Positions 49,639 through 56,504 of a stretch of DNA of 64,000 nucleotides are shown here, one piece after another. Source of the stretch: Streptomyces sp. NBC_00513 (GTDB lineage: Bacteria; Actinomycetota; Actinomycetes; Streptomycetales; Streptomycetaceae); contig NZ_CP107845.1 in the NCBI RefSeq assembly GCF_041431415.1, positions 3,472,001 through 3,536,000 of the forward strand, in the 5' to 3' direction. Below the pieces are notes generated by a model. It was given only the letters and a program-made list of their open reading frames with translations. It was not told the DNA's origin and did no database searches. A program made the position numbers and the translations under genes. Within the stretch, counting starts at the first letter, position 1. Each line of letters starts with the position of its first letter.

Positions 49639-50411
49639 CCGAACTGGAGGGAGCGCTTCGAGAGGCCCATCCAGTAGCCGTCCACGGGGGTGCGGGGCGC
49701 CGTGAGGTCGCCGGTGGACTCGGCCGCGCCCAGGGTGACGAACAGCGGGGCGAAGTGTTCCGTGCGGGGGTGGGCGAGGCGGCCGGCGGGGGACTTCGTC
49801 TCGAAGTCGAGCAGGGCGTCGACGTCGGAGGCGGCCAGCGCCTCCCGGCCCCAGGCGTCGAACTCCGCGGACCAGCCGGGCACGCCCGGCCCGGTGTGCC
49901 GCAGGGCGGCGAGGTTGTGCGTGAAGAACCCGCTGCCCACGATCAGCACGCCCTCGTCGCGCAGCGGCGCGAGCCTGCGGCCGATGTCCATGAGGCGGGT
50001 GGGGTCCAGGGTCGGCATGGAGATCTGGAGGACCGGTATGTCGGCCGCGGGGAACATCTCCACCAGCGGGACGTACGCGCCGTGGTCCAGCCCCCGGTCG
50101 GGGATGTCCTGGACGGGCGTGCCCGGGGCCCGCAGGAGGGCCCGTACCGAGGCGGCCAGGTCGGGGGCGCCCGGCGCCTCGTACCGCACTCCGTAGTAGT
50201 GCTCGGGGAAGCCCCAGAAGTCGTACACGAGCGGGACGGGCTCGGTGGCGCCGAGGGCGAGCGGGGCTTCCTCCCAGTGGGCGGAGACCATGAGGATCGC
50301 CCGGGGGCGGGGGAGGTCGGCGGACCAGGCGGCGAGTTCACCGGGCCAGACCGGGTCGTCGGCCAGCGGGGGCGCGCCGTGACTCAGGTACAGGGCCGGC
50401 ATGCGGGTCAC
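49635..50411 (-). CDS. DODA-type (LigB/YgiD) extradiol ring-cleavage dioxygenase
   Basis: A 258-residue class III extradiol dioxygenase: ALYLSHGAPPLADDPVWPGE (N-terminal His), ILMVSAHWEE, RGLDHGAYVPLVEMFP and GSGFFTHNLAALRHTG carry the conserved His ligands of the 4,5-DOPA dioxygenase family (zinc or iron). Its catechol substrate is unknown. GTG 50411 has GAGGAG 8 nt upstream; ATG 50402 is an alternative. Its last codon overlaps the acetyltransferase stop on the other strand. A 38-bp palindrome lies 39 nt upstream of the start. Confidence 0.87.
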   Translation of the reverse strand: MTRMPALYLSHGAPPLADDPVWPGELAAWSADLPRPRAILMVSAHWEEAPLALGATEPVPLVYDFWGFPEHYYGVRYEAPGAPDLAASVRALLRAPGTPVQDIPDRGLDHGAYVPLVEMFPAADIPVLQISMPTLDPTRLMDIGRRLAPLRDEGVLIVGSGFFTHNLAALRHTGPGVPGWSAEFDAWGREALAASDVDALLDFETKSPAGRLAHPRTEHFAPLFVTLGAAESTGDLTAPRTPVDGYWMGLSKRSLQFG

Positions 50412-50449
50412 GGGGCACTCCTCGGTCGTCGGGCGGGGTGGAACAAGAC

Positions 50450-50487
50450 CGACCCCGCTTCGTACAAATTTGAACGAAGCGGGGTCG
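50450..50487. promoter_or_regulatory. 38-bp near-perfect palindrome
   Basis: Two 19-bp halves, each CGACCCCGCTTCGT, A or T, CAAA read outside-in, with one mismatch in all. The centre is CAAATTTG. It may be the terminator of the exporter gene (31 nt after its stop) or an operator for the dioxygenase gene. It shares CCCCGCTTCGT with one of the two tetR operators at 52840. Confidence 0.75.
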
Positions 50488-50517
50488 TCAGTCATTCCCG
50501 GGCCCGTGCCCCGGGTG

Positions 50518-52062
50518 TCAGTGGGCGACCACCGGGATCTTGATCTCGGCCTCGGCGCCCTCGCCGGAGGCCACCGGCGCACCCGCGCCGGGGCGGCCCG
50601 TGGTGATCAGGGTGAAGGCGATCAGCGAGCTGGTCACCAGGATGCCGACGGCCCACCAGATGGCCGAGGAGTAGCCCTCGACCATGGCCTGGGCCTGGAT
50701 CAGCTTCGCCGCCGGGCCGCCCGCCGCGGCCTCGGCCGCGTGGTCGGTCAGGTACGCGGTCGTCGCGGAGGCGGCGATGGTGTTCAGCAGGGCGGTGCCG
50801 ATCGCGCCGCCGACCTGCTGCGAGGTGTTGACCATGGCGGAGGCGACACCGGCGTCGGCCGGGTTCACCCCGTGCGTGGCCAGGGACATGGCGGGCATGA
50901 ACGCCGAACCCATGCCGAGGCCGAGCAGGAGCTGCGCGGGCAGGATCAGCGCCGGGTAGGAGGACCCGACCTCCAGCTGCGTCAGCAGCAGCATGCCGGT
51001 GGCGGCGAGCAGGAAGCCCGGGCCCATCAGCAGCCGCGGCGGGACGCGGGTCATCAGGCGGGCGCCGATCTGCGTGGAGCCCGTGATCATGCCCGCGATC
51101 ATCGGCAGGAAGGCGAAGCCGGTCTTGACGGGCGAGAAGCCCTTGACGACCTGGAGGTAGTAGGTGAGGAAGAGGAACAGGCCGAACATCGAGATGACGG
51201 CGAGGCCCAGGGAGAGGTAGACGCCACCGCGGTTGCGCTCCAGCAGGACGCGCAGCGGCAGGAGCGGCGACTTCACCTTGGACTCGACGTAGACGAAGGC
51301 CGTGAGCAGCGCCGCCGAGGCGATGAACATGGTCACGGTCACGGTGTCCGACCAGCCGGCGGACTCGGCGCGGGTGAAGCCGTAGACCAGCGCGACCAGG
51401 CCGAGCGTGGAGAGGATCACGCCGGGGATGTCGAGCTTGGCGGGGTTGCGGGCGCCGGCGGGCTCACGGATGACGAACCAGGCACCGATGGCCGCGACGA
51501 TCGCGAAGGGGATGTTGACGAAGAAGGTCCAGCGCCAGTTGAGGTACTCGGTGAGGAAGCCGCCGAGGATCAGGCCGACGGCACCGCCGCCGCCCGCGAT
51601 GGCGCCGTAGATGCCGAAGGCCTTGGCCCGCTCCTTGGCGTCGGTGAACATGACGGCCAGCAGCGAGAGCGCGGCCGGGGCGAGCAGCGCGCCGAAGGCG
51701 CCCTGGAGGGCGCGGGCGCCCAGCATCATGGCCTCGCCGGTGGCGGCGCCGCCGAGCGCGGAGGCCAGGGCGAAGCCGATCAGGCCGACGACGAAGGCGT
51801 TCTTGCGGCCCCACTTGTCGGCGATGCGGCCGCCGAAGAGGAGGAGGCCGCCGAAGGCCAGCGCGTAGGCGGTGATGACCCACTGGCGGTTGCCGTCCGA
51901 GATGCCGAGGTCGGTCTGGGCGGACGGGAGGGCGATGTTCACGATGGTCGCGTCGAGGACGACCATCAGCTGGGCCAGGGCTATGAAGACGAGTGCCTTC
52001 CAGCGGCTGGGGTCGGCAGCCGGCGCGAGGGTCGCGGCTGTTTTCGGCATGGGAGTACCCAC
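50518..52062 (-). CDS. EmrB/QacA-type drug exporter, TetR-linked
   Basis: A 514-residue DHA2 MFS protein with 14 predicted helices: WKALVFIALAQLMVVLDATI, GGRIADKWGRKNAFVVG (motif A), and the motif C region YGAIAGGGGAVGLILGGFL, followed by helices such as VYLSLGLAVISMFGLFLFL and a C-terminal polar tail. GTG 52062 is used; ATG 52050 (MPKTAATLAPA) is equally possible as neither has a strong ribosome-binding site. It lies 72 nt downstream of tetR on the same strand, so the regulator and exporter probably share control. Confidence 0.88.
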   Translation of the reverse strand: MGTPMPKTAATLAPAADPSRWKALVFIALAQLMVVLDATIVNIALPSAQTDLGISDGNRQWVITAYALAFGGLLLFGGRIADKWGRKNAFVVGLIGFALASALGGAATGEAMMLGARALQGAFGALLAPAALSLLAVMFTDAKERAKAFGIYGAIAGGGGAVGLILGGFLTEYLNWRWTFFVNIPFAIVAAIGAWFVIREPAGARNPAKLDIPGVILSTLGLVALVYGFTRAESAGWSDTVTVTMFIASAALLTAFVYVESKVKSPLLPLRVLLERNRGGVYLSLGLAVISMFGLFLFLTYYLQVVKGFSPVKTGFAFLPMIAGMITGSTQIGARLMTRVPPRLLMGPGFLLAATGMLLLTQLEVGSSYPALILPAQLLLGLGMGSAFMPAMSLATHGVNPADAGVASAMVNTSQQVGGAIGTALLNTIAASATTAYLTDHAAEAAAGGPAAKLIQAQAMVEGYSSAIWWAVGILVTSSLIAFTLITTGRPGAGAPVASGEGAEAEIKIPVVAH

Positions 52063-52134
52063 TCACTGTGCGGAATGACTGAAAATCAAGGTTTAGGGAG
52101 GATTTACGACGCTAAGGGGTGCGACCCGGCGGCG

Positions 52135-52809
52135 TCACATGGTTTTCCGCCTGAGGTCCCCCAGGGCCGCCGGGGCACCCGGCAGCACGGAACGCGCCGG
52201 AGCCCGCAACCCGTCGAGGAACAGCTGGAGATGGCGGTGGACGAAGCGGTCCATGTCGGGGCAGCCGGTACCCGGGAGGGGTCGGCTGAGCTGGGAGAGC
52301 GCGACCATCAGGTCGCCCGCGCCGATGTCCGCGCGGAGCAGCCCGGACTCCTGTCCGGTGAGCACGAGCGTCTGCACGGCGTGCTCCAACGCGACCCGGG
52401 ACGCGAGGAGTTCGGGGTGTTCCTGGTCGAAGTCCCCGGAGAGCATGGGGCACAGGGCGCCGATGCGCTCGTCGGCCGCCGCGTGGGTGAAGTGGCACAG
52501 CGCGGCGAAGGCGTCGCCCTCGTCGGCCGACGCGACCTCGGCGAGGGCGTTCTCCGCGTGGGCGGTGACCCGGCCCATGACGTAGAGGACCACGTGGCGG
52601 ACCAGGGTGGCCCGGTCTGGAAAGTGTCGGTAGAGCGTGGCGTTGCCGATGCCGGCCCGGCGGGCGACCTCGTCGAAGGGGGCGGTCGAGCCGAGTTCGA
52701 CGAGCACCTCGCGGGCCGCGGCCAGGATGCGTTCACGGTTGCGGACGGCGTCGGCACGGGGGCGCGGAACTTTCGCCTCGATGCCGGCGACGGCGACGGG
52801 GGTCTTCAT
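52135..52809 (-). CDS. TetR-family transcription regulator
   Basis: A 224-residue repressor: N-terminal HTH (ILAAAREVLVELGSTAPFDE, VARRAGIGNATLYRHFPDR, about 30-70) and an all-helical ligand domain (TAHAENALAEVASADEGDAF, HPELLASRVALEHAVQTLV). GAGGAGG lies upstream of ATG 52809. Two near-identical 23-bp inverted repeats lie 30 and 69 bp upstream and are the obvious autoregulatory operators. It should repress itself and the exporter downstream. Confidence 0.9.
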   Translation of the reverse strand: MKTPVAVAGIEAKVPRPRADAVRNRERILAAAREVLVELGSTAPFDEVARRAGIGNATLYRHFPDRATLVRHVVLYVMGRVTAHAENALAEVASADEGDAFAALCHFTHAAADERIGALCPMLSGDFDQEHPELLASRVALEHAVQTLVLTGQESGLLRADIGAGDLMVALSQLSRPLPGTGCPDMDRFVHRHLQLFLDGLRAPARSVLPGAPAALGDLRRKTM

Positions 52810-52839
52810 TCCGGGGCCTCCTCGGCACTGGACTCCCTC

Positions 52840-52901
52840 AAACGGGGAAGTCGTCCCCGCTTCGTGGGACGTAGATGCAAACGGGGATCGCGTCCCCGCT
52901 T
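52840..52901. promoter_or_regulatory. Twin operator repeats upstream of tetR
   Basis: AAACGGGGA-N5-TCCCCGCTT occurs twice (52840-52862 and 52879-52901), 39 bp centre to centre. The 24-nt blocks including a leading C differ at only three spacer bases. Each is a 9-bp inverted repeat with one mismatch. Confidence 0.75.
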
Positions 52902-52915
52902 ATTTCACTCGTCGG

Positions 52916-52931
52916 TGTGACCCGGGTCACG
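52916..52931. promoter_or_regulatory. Crp-like palindrome
   Basis: TGTGACCCGGGTCACG: contains the perfect 14-bp palindrome GTGACCCGGGTCAC and fits GTG-N6-GNCAC, the Crp motif I recall for Streptomyces. It is 127 nt upstream of the protease gene and 106 nt upstream of tetR. Confidence 0.5.
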
Positions 52932-53058
52932 GCCCTTCTCGGGTCGTGCTCCCGTTTGGCCTCTCCCGACGCGCGGGCGCGCCGCAGCCGTCGGAGGGTG
53001 AGGCAACGGAGAGCAGCTCGGGACCGGCCGGCTGCCGTCGGACCCGAAGGCGATCTCC

Positions 53059-54336
53059 ATGCCGCAGACCCGCCACCGGATACGCACACCACGCCGCACC
53101 TGCGCGTACATCGGCCTCACCGCGCTGGCCCTCGGCGTCTCGGCGACGGCGAGCGACGGGACCTCCCATCGCGGCCACTCGGCGGCCGGGCCCGTGTCCA
53201 CGAGCGCCGAATCGGTGCTGGCCCCCTGCCGGATCACGGGCACCATGGGCGTCCAGATGTCCGAGGGGCTGCCGACGCCCCCCGGGTACTCGCGGTCCAC
53301 CGGCGAGGTACGGGCCCTGAACCTGATGATCGACTTCCCCGACGCCAAAGGCGAGGGAACGGCCCTGGACCGGATGGCGGAGTTCTTCCCGCAGACCGCC
53401 GACTGGTTCCGCACCAGCTCCTACGGGCGGCTCACCTACCTGGCCGAGGCGCCGATAAGGACGTGGCTGCGGATGCCGATGCCGTTCGCGGCGTACGGGA
53501 TCGGGCGCGGCTCCCCCTACGAGCCCGGGTACCGCCAGCTCGTGGAGCACATCGCGAAGGCCGCCGACTCCGAGGTGGACTTCCGCCGGTACGACATCAT
53601 CAACATCCTGGTCACCCCGAACGCGGGGCCCTCCGCCCTGGACACGGTCCTGTCCGTGACCTTCTCCGGCAACGGCGAGGCCCCCCTCGCCGACGGGGTG
53701 CCCCTGGCGAACACGTCCTTCGTCTACAGCCGCCAGGACGACGGCTCGGGCACCTACCGGGAGACCGGTTACCGGGTGCTCCCGCACGAGAACGGGCACG
53801 TCTTCGGGCTGCCCGACCTGTACACGTCCGACGGCGGCGGCACGGTCGGGCACTGGGACATCATGAGCGAGGACTGGGGCTCCAACAACGACCTGCTGGG
53901 CTGGCACAAGTGGAAGCTGGGCTGGCTCGACGGCGACCAGATCAGCTGCGCCTCCAAGTCCGGGGTGAGTGATCACGTGCTGTCCCCGCTGGCGGTGCGG
54001 GGCGGCACGAAACTGGCCTTCGTACCGCTGTCGGAGAGCGTCGGGTACGCGATCGAGGTGCGCACCCAGGCGGGCAACGACGAGTCCGTCTGCAAACCGG
54101 GCGTCCTCATCTACAAGGTGGACTCCGCCATCGACACCGGGCGCGGACCGGTCACCGTGTCCGACAGCACGGACGCCAGCGGAGGCTGTACGCGGCGGCC
54201 GAACGTGCACGCGGAACTGTCCGACGCGCCGTTCCGGCCGGGCGAGACCTTCAGCGACGACAAGGCGGGCATCAGCGTCTCGGTGGTGGGCGAGCTGCGC
54301 GACGGCAGCTTCCAGGTGCGCGTCACCCGGCCCTAG
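53059..54336 (+). CDS. Secreted M6-type (immune inhibitor A-like) metalloprotease
   Basis: A 425-residue exported zinc protease. The signal peptide (CAYIGLTALALGVSATA) is followed by a pro-region and M6 domain: GEVRALNLMIDFPDAKG, then GYRVLPHENGHVFGLPDLYT with the HExxH zinc motif (HENGH) and downstream GHWDIMSEDWGSNNDLLGWH with a Met-turn-like GHWDIMS. Residues about 310-420 form a beta-rich C-terminal domain. Start ATG 53059; the ribosome-binding site is weak (GGCGATCTCC). Divergent from tetR. Confidence 0.85.
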   Translation: MPQTRHRIRTPRRTCAYIGLTALALGVSATASDGTSHRGHSAAGPVSTSAESVLAPCRITGTMGVQMSEGLPTPPGYSRSTGEVRALNLMIDFPDAKGEGTALDRMAEFFPQTADWFRTSSYGRLTYLAEAPIRTWLRMPMPFAAYGIGRGSPYEPGYRQLVEHIAKAADSEVDFRRYDIINILVTPNAGPSALDTVLSVTFSGNGEAPLADGVPLANTSFVYSRQDDGSGTYRETGYRVLPHENGHVFGLPDLYTSDGGGTVGHWDIMSEDWGSNNDLLGWHKWKLGWLDGDQISCASKSGVSDHVLSPLAVRGGTKLAFVPLSESVGYAIEVRTQAGNDESVCKPGVLIYKVDSAIDTGRGPVTVSDSTDASGGCTRRPNVHAELSDAPFRPGETFSDDKAGISVSVVGELRDGSFQVRVTRP

Positions 54337-54349
54337 ACCCGGACGGCCC

Positions 54350-55117
54350 TCAGGGGGCGTGGTCCGCAGTGAACAGGTCGAGGTGGTCGACGAGGGCGTC
54401 CACCACCGCCCCGGGGCCGTCCGCGAGGAGCATGTGGCCGCCCGGTACCCAGGCGCCGCGGACGTTCTCGGCGAACAGGGCCCAGTCCTCGGTCCGCTCG
54501 TCGGGGCACAGGTCGTCCGCGTCCCCGAAGACGGTCAGCAGCGGGCAGGCGAGGAGCGGTTCCGGGCCCGACGTGTAGTCCTCGACGGCCACCATGTCCG
54601 CGACGATGGCCGGCAGCACCAAACCGAGCATCTCCGGGTTGGCGGCCAGCGATTGCGGTACCCCGCCGAACTCCCGGAGGATCTCCAGGACGCGGGCGGG
54701 GTCGTCCACGTCGCGCAGGGACGGACGGTCGGGGTCGGGCTTCTCCGTCACCGCCCACTGGGAGACGACCACCAGCCCGGCGACGAGGTCGGCGCCGGCG
54801 CCCTGTACGGCGCGTACGGCCTCCAGGGCGATCACCGCCCCGGAGCACACGCCGACGACGATCAGGGGGGCGGTGCCGGGCAGGGAGTGCAGGGTGGTGA
54901 CGACCTCGGCCACCAGGCCGGGCAGTGCGGGAACGCTCTCGCGCAGGCGGGACTCACGGCCGGGCAGCCGGGCCGTGGCGACCAGCCAGTCGGCCGGAGC
55001 GCGCTCCGCGAAGGCCAGACCGGCCGCCGCGCCCGCGCCGGCGTGCGGAAGGATCAGGACGCGCAGGACGGCGTCCCGCGGGTCGGCGCCTTTGATGACG
55101 ACGTTTCGTGCGGACAT
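54350..55117 (-). CDS. Type II thioesterase with Cys nucleophile
   Basis: A 255-residue alpha/beta hydrolase of the editing thioesterases that accompany PKS and NRPS. N-terminal LRVLILPHAGAGAAAGLAFA; nucleophile elbow VVGVCSGAVIALE, where the usual GHSMG has become GVCSG, putting Cys91 in the Ser position (codon 54845-54847). The acid is expected in VFGDADDLCPDERTED and the His in VPGGHMLLADGP. It would free stalled or mis-primed acyl groups from carrier proteins, or, with Cys, catalyse a different release. It lies 79 nt downstream of the aminopeptidase gene on the same strand. Confidence 0.85.
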   Translation of the reverse strand: MSARNVVIKGADPRDAVLRVLILPHAGAGAAAGLAFAERAPADWLVATARLPGRESRLRESVPALPGLVAEVVTTLHSLPGTAPLIVVGVCSGAVIALEAVRAVQGAGADLVAGLVVVSQWAVTEKPDPDRPSLRDVDDPARVLEILREFGGVPQSLAANPEMLGLVLPAIVADMVAVEDYTSGPEPLLACPLLTVFGDADDLCPDERTEDWALFAENVRGAWVPGGHMLLADGPGAVVDALVDHLDLFTADHAP

Positions 55118-55196
55118 GCTCGGTCTCTCCCGGAGGGCGTGGGTCGGGGCGCGGGGGGCCGCGGGCGGCGCCGCGGCCCCCTGTGCGTACGGGGCG

Positions 55197-56504
55197 TCAG
55201 CCCGTCGTGACGAACTCGGCGAGGGCCCGCGTCAGGTACCCGGGGTCTTGGGCGCCGACCAGCTCGCGCGCGGAGTGCATGGACAGGCCGGGGATGCCCA
55301 CGTCCACGGTGGTCACGCCGAGTTGGGCGGCGGTGAGCGGGCCGATCGAGGTGCCGCAGGCCATCGCGTTGTTGGAGACGAACCGCTGCCACGGCACGTC
55401 GGCCCGCTCGCAGGCGGCGGCGAAGGCCGCGAACCCGGTGCCGTCGGTGGCGTACCGCTGGTTGACGTTGACCTTCACCACGGGGCCGCCGTTGGGCAGC
55501 GGGTGGTTGTCCGGGTCGTGGCGCTCGCTGTAGTTGGGGTGCACGGCGTGGGCCATGTCGGAGGACACGCAGAACGACCCGGCGATGGCCCGCGACCAGT
55601 CCTCGCCGCCACCTCCGCGACCGCTGACGGAGCGGTTCAGGATCCGCTCCAGCAGCGGGCTGCGGGCGCCGGTCTCGGAGCCGCTGCCGCACTCCTCGTG
55701 GTCGAAGGCCGCGAGCACGGGGATCCGCGGGCCCTCCGCCGGGACCGTGTTCCTCGCGTACGCCTCGGCGGCGGCCGTGAGCGCGGTGACGCCCGCGTGC
55801 ACGGACACCAGGTTGTCCAGGCGCGAGGACACCAGGAACTCGCTTTCCTCGCCGAGGTGTCCGGGGGGCTGGATGTCGTGCAGCATCAGGTCCCAGCCGA
55901 GGATCTGGTCGGGGTCCCGGTCGGCGGCGCGGGCGATCCGGCGCAGCAGCGCGCCCGGCTCCGAGGCGCCCAGGGCCCAGATGGGCTGCGTCTGGCGCTG
56001 CCGGTCGAGGGCGAGGCCGTCGTTCACCGATCGGTCCAGGTGGATGGCCAACTGCGGTACCCGGAAGAGGGGTTCGTCGATCTTGACGAGGGCGGAGCCG
56101 CCGTCGCGCAGGCTGATCCGGCCCGAGATGCCGAGGTCACGGTCGAGCCAGGTGTTGAGCGGGACGCCTCCGTAGACCTCCACGGCGATCTGCCGCCAGC
56201 CGGCGGACGAGGTGTCGGGCGTGGGCTTGACCCGCAGGTTGGGCGAGTCCGTGTGCGCGCCGATGATCCGGAAGGGGGTGTGCGCGGGTGCCCCCTCGGG
56301 GACGTACCAGGCGATGAGGGCGCCGGCGCGGGTGATGAACCTGCCTCCGGTGCCGCCGGTCCATTCCTCGGTCTCGCTCAGCTCGGTGAAGCCGGCCTTC
56401 TCCAGGCGGCGGGCGGACTCGGCCACCGCGTGGTAGGGCGAGGAGCTGTCCTTCAGGAAGGCGAGCAGGTCCTCGGCGTGGCTGGGGTCGTTGACCAGAG
56501 TCAT
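55197..56504 (-). CDS. M18-family metallo-aminopeptidase
   Basis: A 435-residue dinuclear zinc aminopeptidase of family M18 (aspartyl/leucyl type; normally a dodecamer). Motifs: IIGAHTDSPNLRVKPTPD (first His and Asp ligands, about 82-99), AAFDHEECGSGSETGARS (about 250-267) with the catalytic Glu pair, VSSDMAHAVHPNY and PGLSMHSARELVGAQD with the last His. M18 enzymes are cytosolic housekeeping proteins. Here the ATG overlaps the stop of the megasynthase gene by ATGA, so it is translationally coupled to the biosynthetic cluster, and a self-resistance role is inferred below. Confidence 0.92.
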   Translation of the reverse strand: MTLVNDPSHAEDLLAFLKDSSSPYHAVAESARRLEKAGFTELSETEEWTGGTGGRFITRAGALIAWYVPEGAPAHTPFRIIGAHTDSPNLRVKPTPDTSSAGWRQIAVEVYGGVPLNTWLDRDLGISGRISLRDGGSALVKIDEPLFRVPQLAIHLDRSVNDGLALDRQRQTQPIWALGASEPGALLRRIARAADRDPDQILGWDLMLHDIQPPGHLGEESEFLVSSRLDNLVSVHAGVTALTAAAEAYARNTVPAEGPRIPVLAAFDHEECGSGSETGARSPLLERILNRSVSGRGGGGEDWSRAIAGSFCVSSDMAHAVHPNYSERHDPDNHPLPNGGPVVKVNVNQRYATDGTGFAAFAAACERADVPWQRFVSNNAMACGTSIGPLTAAQLGVTTVDVGIPGLSMHSARELVGAQDPGYLTRALAEFVTTG

